Below, piece after piece: positions 36,460-44,793 of a DNA stretch of 64,000 nucleotides. The stretch's first letter is position 1, and each line of letters starts with the position of its first letter. The position numbers and the translations under genes are program-made. Under the pieces are notes generated by a model that worked only from the letters and a program-made list of their open reading frames with translations, did no database searches and was not told the origin of the DNA. Source of the stretch: Aphanocapsa lilacina HA4352-LM1. GTDB lineage: Bacteria > Cyanobacteriota > Cyanobacteriia > Gloeobacterales > Gloeobacteraceae. The stretch lies in NCBI GenBank assembly GCA_019359725.1, contig JAHHGR010000007.1, positions 20,823-84,822 on the forward strand. Direction: 5' to 3'.

Positions 36460-37056
36460 ATGGAACCCTCGGCGAACGTTACCCAACTGCTGCTCGACTG
36501 GCGCAATGGGAATCAGCAGGCGCTCATCCAACTGATGCCCTTGATTCACAAGGAACTGCACGGGCTGGCCGCCCACCTGTTGCGCGCCGAGCGTTCTGGC
36601 CACACGCTGCAGGCCACAGCCCTGGTCAACGAAGCGTATTTGCGCATGGTCGATCAAGGGGGGGTGGCCTGGAGCAGCCGCGCTCACTTTCTGGCGATTG
36701 CCGCCAAATCGATGCGGCGCATCCTTGTAGAGCATGCCCGCGCCCACCGGCGACTCAAGCGCGGTGGCGGGGCGGTCAAAGTGTCGCTCGATCAGGTGGC
36801 CGAGTTGGCTGCTGCGGAGCGCGACGAGGAACTGCTCGTGCTCGACGAGGCGCTCGACGCTTTGGCTACAGTCGATCCCCAGCAGAGCCGGCTGGTAGAA
36901 CTGCGCTACTTCGGTGGGCTGACTATCGAGCAAACCGCTGAAGTGCTCGCTACATCCCCCGCCACGGTCAAACGCCACTGGGGGATTGCCAAAGCCTGGC
37001 TGCACTGCTGGATGAGCGGTGAGGCCGCTGAGCGCAGTGCGCTGTCCGCTCCTTAG
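36460..37056 (+). CDS. ECF-type RNA polymerase sigma factor, partner of the kinase
   Basis: A 198-residue sigma-70 family protein. Region 2 includes LHGLAAHLLRAERSGHTLQA, ALVNEAYLRM and FLAIAAKSMRRILVEHARAH; region 4 has LRYFGGLTIEQTAEVLATSP and ATVKRHWGIAKAWL. This is the ECF subgroup regularly encoded beside Ser/Thr kinases in Acidobacteria and Planctomycetes, where phosphorylation of region 2 is thought to control it. It is divergent from the kinase with about 180 bases between. The ATG at 36460 gives the canonical start. Its stop is followed at +4 by GGTGCCAG. Confidence 0.9.
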   Translation: MEPSANVTQLLLDWRNGNQQALIQLMPLIHKELHGLAAHLLRAERSGHTLQATALVNEAYLRMVDQGGVAWSSRAHFLAIAAKSMRRILVEHARAHRRLKRGGGAVKVSLDQVAELAAAERDEELLVLDEALDALATVDPQQSRLVELRYFGGLTIEQTAEVLATSPATVKRHWGIAKAWLHCWMSGEAAERSALSAP

Positions 37057-37158
37057 AGCGGGTGCCAGGCATCCACTGCCCGCGTGGCCTGGAGGCCAAC
37101 TTGATAGCGCGGCTGTACCGGGCGCATTTTGCGATTGCGGGCGGTGGCCTCGTTCCTT

Positions 37159-37533
37159 TCAGATTTTGAGGATTTCGGCGGTGCGAGCGGCCGCTTCTTC
37201 GACGGTGGTATCGAGTTGGAGGGTGTCCCCACCCTGGACTGCAAGCCAATGGATCTGGCCCTGCGGGTCGATGGTCACTTCGACGTATGCATCATCCTCG
37301 GCTTCGGGATCGGTGGTGGCCCAGTCGATGCGAAGGCCGCCGCTGTGTAGCGGCTCGATAGCGGAGCGATATACCGGTGCGATGCCGTCGAGCCATTCGC
37401 TTTGCAAAAACTGCTCCGCGGCGGCAAGGGCAAGGCCCGAAACGGGCGCCGCCCCGTACCCATCCCAGTCGGGGCCGTAAGCTGCCAATTTCTGCAACTG
37501 TTTGTGCAGGTGCGATAAGCGCTTTCGGTTCAT
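37159..37533 (-). CDS. Hypothetical protein
   Basis: A 124-residue soluble protein with a helical N-terminus (KRLSHLHKQLQKLAAYGPDW) and mixed alpha/beta rest, including IDPQGQIHWLAVQGGDTLQL and a C-terminal helix TTVEEAAARTAEILKI. I do not recognise the family. The start at 37533 has AGGTAGGT upstream. It lies between the sigma factor and vapBC inside the accessory block. Confidence 0.65.
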   Translation of the reverse strand: MNRKRLSHLHKQLQKLAAYGPDWDGYGAAPVSGLALAAAEQFLQSEWLDGIAPVYRSAIEPLHSGGLRIDWATTDPEAEDDAYVEVTIDPQGQIHWLAVQGGDTLQLDTTVEEAAARTAEILKI

Positions 37534-37614
37534 ACCTACCTGTACCTTTGCCCGCGAACGCCCATGTTAGCCTAGGTCCAGGCATAGGCCAGCTAGGCAG
37601 GCCAGGAGGTCGTC

Positions 37615-37851
37615 GTGCATGCAGAACGTCACGTTCGTCTTTTCAGAAATGGGCGCAATCAGGCTCTGCGAATTCCTCGTGAGTTTGAATTGCCCGGTGA
37701 CGAAGCCATCATTCGCAAAGAAGGCGACCGGCTGATTGTCGAGCCGGTCAGACGACGCTCCCTACTGGCTATCCTTGCAACCTTAAAACCCCTCGATGAG
37801 GAATTTCCCGACATCGACGATTTTCCGCCTCTCAACGACGTGAATCTGTGA
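37615..37851 (+). CDS. vapB: VapB-family antitoxin
   Basis: A 78-residue antitoxin. The N-terminal AbrB/SpoVT-like strand domain is RHVRLFRNGRNQALRIPREF, then ELPGDEAIIRKEGDRLIVEP, and the C-terminus is acidic (PLDEEFPDIDDFPPL), the part that wraps the toxin. AGGAGG lies six bases before a GTG start at 37615. It ends one base before vapC, giving the usual coupled TA operon. Confidence 0.88.
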   Translation: MHAERHVRLFRNGRNQALRIPREFELPGDEAIIRKEGDRLIVEPVRRRSLLAILATLKPLDEEFPDIDDFPPLNDVNL

Positions 37852-37852
37852 G

Positions 37853-38263
37853 ATGGACACTCACCGCTATCTGCTAGACACCAATATCATTTCCAATTTG
37901 ATCCGGTATCCAGGTGGCGCAGTAGCTCCCCATATCGCCCGAGTTGGGGAAGATAAAGTATGTACCAGCATTATTGTCGCCAGTGAACTGCGCTTCGGCG
38001 CGGTCAAGAAAGGCTCGACACGGCTGTCTGCGCAGCTTGAAACAGTATTGTCGGGGCTCGATATATTGCCCTTCGAGTCCCCCGGCGATCAATACTACGC
38101 GACCCTGCGAGCAGCTATCGAAAGGACAGGAGCGCCGATTGGCTCCAATGACATGTTTATCGCCGCCCATGCGCTGTCCCTCGGATTGATTCTGGTGACC
38201 GGCAATCTACGTGAATTCGCCCGCGTATCGGGGCTGAGCGTCGAGAACTGGCTGGATCTTTGA
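37853..38263 (+). CDS. vapC: VapC-family PIN-domain toxin
   Basis: A 136-residue ribonuclease toxin. PIN acidic residues are seen in YLLDTNIISNLIR (Asp), VASELRFGA (Glu), SNDMFIAAHALSLGLILVT (Asp) and TGNLREFARVSGL. VapC toxins cut tRNA or rRNA and stop growth until bound by VapB. It follows vapB by one base. A broken copy of its 3' end lies at 30410, so the gene has been duplicated within the block. Confidence 0.9.
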   Translation: MDTHRYLLDTNIISNLIRYPGGAVAPHIARVGEDKVCTSIIVASELRFGAVKKGSTRLSAQLETVLSGLDILPFESPGDQYYATLRAAIERTGAPIGSNDMFIAAHALSLGLILVTGNLREFARVSGLSVENWLDL

Positions 38264-38366
38264 ACAGGGAGGCCCAGGTACCCTACTCGCTTGAATATGC
38301 TGTTTCCTGCACAAAGGTAATGCTCCGGTATGCGCTAGTCTGCAATGGCGTATTTCTTGAATATTT

Positions 38367-39524
38367 ATGGAAGCACAGGGGCAAAACGTTGCGACCGTCA
38401 TCTCCGCCCCGGCACCTGGACGCATCGGCTACCTCGACGGCGTCCGGGGATGCTTGAGCCTGCTGGTCATCCTCCATCACGTGGCGATCACCTACGGGGC
38501 TGTCGGCGGGTGGTACTACAAAGAGCACACCGGTGAAGCCTGGGTGAATCTGCTGCTGACCACGTTCGCCGCGCTCGATCAGTTCTATTTCATGGGGCTG
38601 TTCTTCTTGCTGGCCGCCGTCTTTACGCCCGCTTCCTTAACCCGCAAGGGAGAAGCCGCCTTCCTGCGGGAGCGCTGTGTACGGCTGGGTATGCCCCTGG
38701 TGCTCTTCGCGCTCTTCCTCAGCCCACCCCTTGATTACGTCGCCTGGGTCTACCAGGGTGATTTCAAGGGCAGCTTCGTTGAGTATCTGGCGCTTGAACC
38801 GCCGCTGGTCAAGGACTTCGCCCCCGGTCCGCTGTGGTTTGTAGAGACATTGCTGGTATTCAGTCTGGTCTACCTGCTTGTCCGGCGCTTGCGGCCAAGG
38901 CTCAGTTCGTCGCCGGAGGTGACGGCCGGGCAGGTGGCGGGCTTCGCCGTTCTGCTGGCGGTCCTGTCCTTCCTCCTCCGGCTGGTGTACCCGATCGGAG
39001 CCGAATTCTGGCATCTGCAGCTGGCCTACTTTCCCCAGTACATCCTGCTGTTTGCGGTGGGAGTGCGGGCCGGTTCCGCCGAGATCTTCGCGCGGCTGAA
39101 CCGCCGCTGGTTCTGGCCGTGCGCGGCCCTGACCGCCTGGGGCGCGGCGATGGTGCCAGTCCTTGTTTTACTCAACGGCGGCATCGACGATCGCTTCCTG
39201 GGTGGGTGGCACTGGCAGGCGGCAGCCCTCTGCCTGGTGGAGGGTGTGACCTGCCCGGCCGCCTGCATTACCGTGCTTCTGTTGTTTCGCGACCGGATTT
39301 CTGCCGGCCAACGGTTATGGGCCTTTCTCGGCGAGAATTCCTACGCCGTGTACATCGTGCACGCGCCGGTGTGCGTGCTCGCCGCGCTCGCGTTTCGGGG
39401 CATTCCCCTGCACCCGTTGGGCAAGTTTTTCGTGGTGTTGATCCTGAGCGTGGGCCTGTCGCTGGCGGTGGCCGCCTCTCTGCGGCGGTGGGGCGGCAAG
39501 GCGGTGCGAGCAGTGCTCGGGTGA
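38367..39524 (+). CDS. Acyltransferase family 3 membrane protein
   Basis: A 385-residue protein with ten or more hydrophobic spans. RIGYLDGVRGCLSLLVILHH is the acyltransferase-3 start with Arg and His of the active site. FYFMGLFFLLAAVF, ERCVRLGMPLVLFALF and LWFVETLLVFSLVYLL follow, and LGENSYAVYIVHAPV is the usual late motif. These enzymes move acetyl or other acyl groups onto sugars or lipids at the membrane. The acceptor cannot be read. Confidence 0.88.
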   Translation: MEAQGQNVATVISAPAPGRIGYLDGVRGCLSLLVILHHVAITYGAVGGWYYKEHTGEAWVNLLLTTFAALDQFYFMGLFFLLAAVFTPASLTRKGEAAFLRERCVRLGMPLVLFALFLSPPLDYVAWVYQGDFKGSFVEYLALEPPLVKDFAPGPLWFVETLLVFSLVYLLVRRLRPRLSSSPEVTAGQVAGFAVLLAVLSFLLRLVYPIGAEFWHLQLAYFPQYILLFAVGVRAGSAEIFARLNRRWFWPCAALTAWGAAMVPVLVLLNGGIDDRFLGGWHWQAAALCLVEGVTCPAACITVLLLFRDRISAGQRLWAFLGENSYAVYIVHAPVCVLAALAFRGIPLHPLGKFFVVLILSVGLSLAVAASLRRWGGKAVRAVLG

Positions 39525-39593
39525 GGCGCGATTCGGATCTGGTCTTGCTCTCCCTCGAGCCACTGACGACCACTTGAAAACACGGCTTTTGAT

Positions 39594-40406
39594 CTAACTC
39601 TCGGCACTTTCGACCGCCGGTTCGAGTTGCAGCCACCGCCGTTCACCAATAAAACCCGCCGGGCCGGTCAACGTCTGAAGCCAGGTTTGGTTTGCCTGCC
39701 GGATGGGCGTGGGCAGCCATTCGCCGACACGTCCGGGATCGCTCGACAGCAGGATCTGCCAGCGATCCGACTCCGGTTCGTAGCGGCCGTAGTCGGCCTG
39801 AAAATCCAGCAACCGTCGCAATTCCGGTTCCGAAAGATCCTCGGGGTCGGGGGCTTCGAAGTCTGGCGGATAGCCCCGCGGATCGTAGATATGGATAAAA
39901 TGCTGGGCCAGTCGAACCAGCATTCCCTTGGCAGGCCGAATAGCCCGGCTTGCGAAATCGACTTGCTCGGACAGTTCGAGCACCAGTGCATCCTGATTTG
40001 TGCACAGTTGGGGTACCCAGATTTCTTTGTATGTGCCGGTGCTGCTGTCCGGGCGGGCAAATTCGCCGATTTCAATCAAATTGCCGGCTTCCCAGTGCAC
40101 GCGGCCCTGATCGACTTGGCCGGGGCGGGGGCAAAAGTCGATGGTCCGGTTCCAGCGAATCCAGTCGGCTGTCGCGTCGATGAAACCCACAAAGGCCGAA
40201 AAGCCCGCGAACTCGCGCAATCGCTGGAGGGGTAAGTTTGCCAGTGATTGGCCCGCCGGCAAAAACGCCCGCTCGAACGGGATGCGCAGATCCGCAAAGT
40301 GTATACCCACCTGCAACCAGAGCACCACCGCCGTCTCGCGGGGTTCGCCAGCTTCGATCTGGATGGTCTCCCGCTTCCAGAGCCCCCCGTAGCGGCCCTC
40401 GGTCAC
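39594..40406 (-). CDS. Conserved hypothetical protein
   Basis: A 270-residue soluble protein. The GTG start at 40406 overlaps the GST stop by GTGA, so it is coupled to GST. GRYGGLWKRETIQIEAGEPR, VLWLQVGIHFADLRIP and IDFCPRPGQVDQGRVHWEAG resemble a bacterial family distantly similar to yeast Hri1 (a two-barrel protein of unknown job), but I am not certain. There are no catalytic motifs. Confidence 0.7.
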   Translation of the reverse strand: MTEGRYGGLWKRETIQIEAGEPRETAVVLWLQVGIHFADLRIPFERAFLPAGQSLANLPLQRLREFAGFSAFVGFIDATADWIRWNRTIDFCPRPGQVDQGRVHWEAGNLIEIGEFARPDSSTGTYKEIWVPQLCTNQDALVLELSEQVDFASRAIRPAKGMLVRLAQHFIHIYDPRGYPPDFEAPDPEDLSEPELRRLLDFQADYGRYEPESDRWQILLSSDPGRVGEWLPTPIRQANQTWLQTLTGPAGFIGERRWLQLEPAVESAES

Positions 40407-41044
40407 TGACTTTTTTCTTTGGTGATCTGCAAGGCCCGCTCGACGGCCGGGCGGGCGGCAATTGCTTCGCACCAGCGCCGCACGTTCGGGGCGTCTTCGA
40501 GGGCCTGCTGCAAAACGTCGGACCCGACAAACTGGGAAGCGCGCACCCAGGGGTAAGTGGCCATGTCGGCGATCGAATATTCGACCGCCAAATATTCTTC
40601 CTCGCCAAGCCGCCGCTCCAGCACACCGAACAGCCGCTGCGATTCGGTGGTATAGCGCTCGATGGCCTGTTCGTTGCGCTCTTTGGCGCGCAGGAAAAAG
40701 CCCGCCTGGCCGAACATGGGACCCACCCCTCCTATTTGAAAGGCCAGCCACGCGAGCGCTTCGACCCGACGGCGCGGGTGGGCGGGGATCAGTTGGCCGG
40801 TCTTTTCCGCCAGATATTGCAAGATGGCCGCCGATTCGAAGACCCGCAAAGGCTCGCCGTCCGGTCCCTCGGTGTCGACGATGGCGGGAATCTTGCCATT
40901 GGGGTTGATGGCCAGAAATCCGGGGGTCTTTTGCTCGCCCTTGCCGATGTGGACCGGATGAAAGTTGTAGGGCGTGCCGGTCTCTTCTAAGAAGATCGGG
41001 ATTTTTTGGCCGTTGGGCGTGTTCCAGGTGTACAGCTCGATCAC
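40403..41044 (-). CDS. Glutathione S-transferase family protein (YfcG/Ure2-like)
   Basis: A 213-residue two-domain GST. The N-terminal thioredoxin-like domain has IELYTWNTPNGQKIPIFLEE (TPNG-KI is typical of the nu/Ure2-like class with disulfide reductase activity) and NPNGKIPAIVD with cis-Pro; VFESAAILQYLAEK ends it. The C-terminal helical domain has YSIADMATYPWV. It uses glutathione for detoxification or disulfide reduction. It is followed by a coupled unknown gene. Confidence 0.92.
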   Translation of the reverse strand: MIELYTWNTPNGQKIPIFLEETGTPYNFHPVHIGKGEQKTPGFLAINPNGKIPAIVDTEGPDGEPLRVFESAAILQYLAEKTGQLIPAHPRRRVEALAWLAFQIGGVGPMFGQAGFFLRAKERNEQAIERYTTESQRLFGVLERRLGEEEYLAVEYSIADMATYPWVRASQFVGSDVLQQALEDAPNVRRWCEAIAARPAVERALQITKEKSQ

Positions 41045-41087
41045 GGTTTTTCTCCCACCCTTGCCGCCCGATTGTACGCCCTTGGGG

Positions 41088-41858
41088 CTACATGGCGGTG
41101 TAGCCGCCGTCGACGTGCAAGATCGCCCCGGTCACATAGGAGGCGGCTTCGGAGGCCAAAAAGATCACCGGCCCCACCAGTTCTTCGGGTTTGCAGCGCC
41201 GGCCCATGGGGGTAAAGGTGCGGATCTGCTGTTCTTTGGCCGGGTCGGCGTGGGTGGACTCGGCACCTGCCATGATGTTTTCACAGTAGCCGGGGGCGAT
41301 GGCGTTGACGCGGACGTTGCTTGTGGCCCATTCCACCGCCATCGAGCGCACCAGTTGGTTGACACCGCCTTTGGCGGCGGCGTAGGCGACCAGCCCGTGG
41401 ATACCGATTACACTCGCGAGTGAAGAAGTCATGACAATCGAACCGCTCCCCTGGGGCAGCATCCGGCGGGCGGCAGCCTGGGCCGCATTGAAGTAGCCCT
41501 TCAGATCGACATCGATAATCCAATCCCACTCGGCCTCCGCCAACTCGGCCGCCGGTTTGATCACATCGACAGCGGCATTGCAGACCATGACGTCGATGCG
41601 ACCGAAGCGCTCCACGATCAAATCGACCATCCGGGTGCACTGCTTGGGGCTCACCGTGTCTACCTCGACCGCCAGGGCTTCTGCGCCCGCCTGTTCTATT
41701 TCAGCGGCGGTCGCTCGGGCGCTTTTGGCGTCGATGTCGGCAATGACTACCTTCGCCCCGGCTGCTGCCATCCCCCGGGCGATCGCCCGGCCGATACCCC
41801 GCCCGGAACCGGTGATCGCCGCCACTTTTTGGCTTAAATCAAACAGCTGAATACTCAT
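41088..41858 (-). CDS. Short-chain dehydrogenase/reductase
   Basis: A 256-residue classical SDR: ITGSGRGIGRAIA (cofactor), ADID (NAD preference), CNAAVD in place of NNAG, Ser in MTSSLASV, YAAAKGGVNQL (Tyr/Lys), NAIAPGYCENIM, and the C-terminal VTGAILHVDGGY. It resembles 3-oxoacyl-ACP reductase/glucose dehydrogenase types. The ATG at 41858 is preferred over a GTG one codon upstream. The substrate is unknown. Confidence 0.92.
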   Translation of the reverse strand: MSIQLFDLSQKVAAITGSGRGIGRAIARGMAAAGAKVVIADIDAKSARATAAEIEQAGAEALAVEVDTVSPKQCTRMVDLIVERFGRIDVMVCNAAVDVIKPAAELAEAEWDWIIDVDLKGYFNAAQAAARRMLPQGSGSIVMTSSLASVIGIHGLVAYAAAKGGVNQLVRSMAVEWATSNVRVNAIAPGYCENIMAGAESTHADPAKEQQIRTFTPMGRRCKPEELVGPVIFLASEAASYVTGAILHVDGGYTAM

Positions 41859-41943
41859 CACCCATGCCCCCAGCGCAATCCGGGGATTTTACCACGGCCC
41901 TCTCGGGCTTGACGCCCGCACAGCCGTAAGGGAGGGTAGGGCC

Positions 41944-43029
41944 ATGGTTACCATCGCCCAGGGGCAGGCGGTCGCCCTTTTTGCTTTTGACGTCGGTTAC
42001 GAAGTCTCATTGCAGGAAGTGAGCAGCTTGCTTTCTTCCTCGCCCGTCCAACCGCTCTCGCGCAAGCGGCAAACCCCCAGCTACCTGCAGTACACCGACC
42101 CACCTCCCCAGGTGTTGAACCTGGGCGAGACCCCGGCCATCGGCGCCGAGGGGCCGGGGCAATTGCAGGCGACCGTATTCAGCTTCGGAGCCATCAGCCT
42201 TGCCTTTCGCTGGCCTTTGCGGCTGGAACTGGACCAGTTGCCGCAGCTGAGTCAGCGGCTCTATAGGCTGGAACTGGAAAAACAGGCGCGCTCGCAGGTG
42301 AGCAGCCTGATGGAGAAGTTGCGCCCGGCCATCGCGCGACCCCAATTGTCCAATCTGGTGGAAGACTACTACTTGTATATTCTCGAAGAACTCGACTCCC
42401 CCCTCAAGGCGGAGGAGCTGCTCGCCCGCCACCGCGCCACCCTTGCCCAAGTGCTGCGCTTCGAGACTTTGCCCCTCAGCAGTGAGCAACAGGAAGAAGC
42501 CCTCTCCCAGAGCATCAGTTATTACGAAAACGATCTGGTCCTGGTCGACTGGAACGCCTCGATCATCTACGACCGCGACCACTACGACACCATCAACGTC
42601 CTCGAACTGATCAACGTCGAGTTGCTCGAAGCGCGCTACATCGACGCCCAACTCGATCGGCAGGTGGGAGGCTACGAAGGATTGGTCCAGCAACGCTTCG
42701 TGTGGCCCATTCCGCTGCGTACTCCTTACCGCCAGGCGATCGAAGAGTTGGCCGAGTTGCGCCTGGAATATTCGCTCCTCTCGGAGCGGGTGGACAACGC
42801 CCTCAAGCTCATCGGCGATCTGTACCTGGCCAAGGTGCACGCCGCCGCCACCAAGCGGTTTTATCTGCGCGAGTGGGAAGCGGCGATTGCCCAAAAGCTC
42901 GACATCGTCGCCAACTTGTACCAGCTGCTCACCGACCGGCTCGGGTCCATCCAGGGCCAGACCCTTGAACTGGTGATCATCGCCTTGATCCTCTTTGAGG
43001 TGGTGATGGCCTTCGTGCGCGGCGGCTGA
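41944..43029 (+). CDS. RMD1/DUF155-family membrane-anchored protein
   Basis: A 361-residue protein with a C-terminal membrane helix (TLELVIIALILFEVVMAFV). The DUF155 signature is seen in SISYYENDLVLVDWNASIIY and DRDHYDTINVLELINVELLE, followed by long helices (FYLREWEAAIAQKLDIVANL). RMD1 homologues occur in mitochondria and in cyanobacteria, with no settled function. The ATG at 41944 is preceded by GGGAGGGT. Confidence 0.85.
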   Translation: MVTIAQGQAVALFAFDVGYEVSLQEVSSLLSSSPVQPLSRKRQTPSYLQYTDPPPQVLNLGETPAIGAEGPGQLQATVFSFGAISLAFRWPLRLELDQLPQLSQRLYRLELEKQARSQVSSLMEKLRPAIARPQLSNLVEDYYLYILEELDSPLKAEELLARHRATLAQVLRFETLPLSSEQQEEALSQSISYYENDLVLVDWNASIIYDRDHYDTINVLELINVELLEARYIDAQLDRQVGGYEGLVQQRFVWPIPLRTPYRQAIEELAELRLEYSLLSERVDNALKLIGDLYLAKVHAAATKRFYLREWEAAIAQKLDIVANLYQLLTDRLGSIQGQTLELVIIALILFEVVMAFVRGG

Positions 43030-43077
43030 AGCTCACACCGACAAGTGATACACTCTGCGCCAGAACGCGATTTCACC

Positions 43078-44196
43078 ATGGCACGCATCGGCATCGGCAT
43101 CATCGGCACGGGGTTCGGGCAGAAAATTCACCTGCCGGGCTTTCAGTCGCTGGCGGCGGAGATGGACCTGCAGGTATTGGCTGTCCTAGGCCGCGACGGC
43201 CACCGCATCGCCCAGGTGGCCCGCCAGTTCGATGTGCCTTACCCCTGCACGAGCCTCGAGCAACTGTTGGATGTGCCGGGCCTGGGGGCAGTGAGTATTG
43301 CCTCGCCGCCCTTTTTGCACTACGAGCAGGCGATGGCGACCATCGCCGCGGGCAAGCACCTGCTGTGCGAAAAACCGGTGGCTCTCGCGGGTTTTGAAGC
43401 CTACCGGCTGTTGGAAACTGCCACCGCCCGCTCCCTTGTCCACACGGTCGATTTTGAATTTCGCCGCATCCCCGAGTGGCAACTGCTGAACGAGTTGCTG
43501 ATCGAAGGCGCAATCGGAGCGCTGCATCTAGTCACCGTCGACTGGCTGGTGGAAGGACGCGCCGACCCGAGGCGGCCCTGGAGCTGGTACGCCGAGCGCG
43601 AACGGGGCGGCGGTGCGCTCGGATCGCTGGGCTCCCATGTCTTCGACTATCTGGGGTGGCTATTTGGTCCCCTTACCCGCCTCAATGCCCGCCTCGACAC
43701 GCTCATCCACAGCCGCCCCGACCCGCTGAGCGGCGATTGGCTGCCGGTGGACAGCGACGACAGTTGCCAGATCTGGCTTGAACTCACCGACGGCACCCCG
43801 GTGAATGTGCGCCTGTGCACCGCCACCTGGCAGGGTACCGGCCACCGCCTCGCAGTCTACGGCGAGCGGGGCAGCCTGGTGCTCGCCAACGACAACCAGA
43901 AAGATTACGTTCACGGTTTCAAGCTCCAGCGCGCGGACGCCGGGGGCGTTCTGGAACCCGTCGAGGTGCCCGAGCGACTGCGCTTCGAGCGCACCTACCC
44001 GGACGGGCGGCTCGCGCCGTTCATCGCCATTGCCCGCCGCTTTCTAGAAGGCATCCGGGAGGGCGAGACGGTAGTGCCGTCGCTGCGCGAGGGCGCCTAC
44101 GTGCAACTGTTGATGGACCTGGCCCAACGCTCCCACCGGGAGCAAGTCTGGCTGGAGGTGCCGGTTGAAGCGTTTCCGGGCGAAACGTCAGCTTGA
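43078..44196 (+). CDS. Gfo/Idh/MocA-family oxidoreductase
   Basis: A 372-residue NAD(P)-dependent sugar-type dehydrogenase. The Rossmann start is IGIIGTGFGQKIHLPGF, with SIASPPFLHYEQAMATIAAG and HLLCEKPVAL (the conserved EKP Lys), FEFRRIPEWQL, and GALGSLGSHVFDYLGWLFG (the conserved His region). The C-terminal half is the alpha/beta dimer domain. The substrate is unknown; biliverdin-reductase-like and sugar oxidoreductases are in this family. It overlaps the convergent next gene by nine bases. Confidence 0.9.
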   Translation: MARIGIGIIGTGFGQKIHLPGFQSLAAEMDLQVLAVLGRDGHRIAQVARQFDVPYPCTSLEQLLDVPGLGAVSIASPPFLHYEQAMATIAAGKHLLCEKPVALAGFEAYRLLETATARSLVHTVDFEFRRIPEWQLLNELLIEGAIGALHLVTVDWLVEGRADPRRPWSWYAERERGGGALGSLGSHVFDYLGWLFGPLTRLNARLDTLIHSRPDPLSGDWLPVDSDDSCQIWLELTDGTPVNVRLCTATWQGTGHRLAVYGERGSLVLANDNQKDYVHGFKLQRADAGGVLEPVEVPERLRFERTYPDGRLAPFIAIARRFLEGIREGETVVPSLREGAYVQLLMDLAQRSHREQVWLEVPVEAFPGETSA

Positions 44197-44685
44197 TCCT
44201 GTGGCCAACCGTTGCCGGAGCCTGCGCATCAGCGCTTTGCCGAAGGCTAACGGTGAGAATTGATAATACGAACATACCGCCAGCAGCACGCAGCTCAGGT
44301 GACAGGTGAAGGTGAGCGCGGTCCACAAGGGCGGCAGCCAGGCAAGCGGAGCATCCGGGGGCGGGCCGAACCGCCAGGCGAGCCCCCCCACCAGCGCGGC
44401 CGGAAAAACGAGCATTGCGAGGGCTACGAGCTTATCGAGGCGGTTTGGCCCCTGGCTAAAGGGGTCATGCCAGGTACGGCCGTTCCACCGCCAACTCAAT
44501 GGCGGCAGGCTGCCGTTCATTTTGACTTCTTGCTTTGCGAGATCGACATCGAACATGTGGCGGCACAGATCGCAGGCCATCACTTCCATCAGCGGCATGA
44601 GGGCGATTCGCCCGAAGCGGCAGGCCGGACAGCGGTAGGCGGTATCGAGGCGCAATCGCCCGGTGGTCGATAGTTCACAGTGCAT
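44188..44685 (-). CDS. Hypothetical protein with a zinc ribbon and two membrane helices
   Basis: A 165-residue protein. The N-terminal half has two Cys pairs (YRCPACRFG and ACDLCRH) forming a zinc-ribbon-like site and a Trp-rich stretch (LSWRWNGRTWHDPF). The C-terminal half has two membrane helices (LVALAMLVFPAALVGGLAW and LWTALTFTCHLSCVLLAVCS). It is similar to small cyanobacterial hypothetical proteins. The ATG at 44685 has AGGGAG nine bases upstream. Confidence 0.75.
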   Translation of the reverse strand: MHCELSTTGRLRLDTAYRCPACRFGRIALMPLMEVMACDLCRHMFDVDLAKQEVKMNGSLPPLSWRWNGRTWHDPFSQGPNRLDKLVALAMLVFPAALVGGLAWRFGPPPDAPLAWLPPLWTALTFTCHLSCVLLAVCSYYQFSPLAFGKALMRRLRQRLATGSS

Positions 44686-44793
44686 CGAGGCGCACTCCCT
44701 TGGCAACCCGTCCTCTCAGTGTAGGAGGGTACCCCTGCGGCCCCGGAGGGCTCCAACATTCGCAATTGTTAGTTACACTCTGCAACCCGATCT

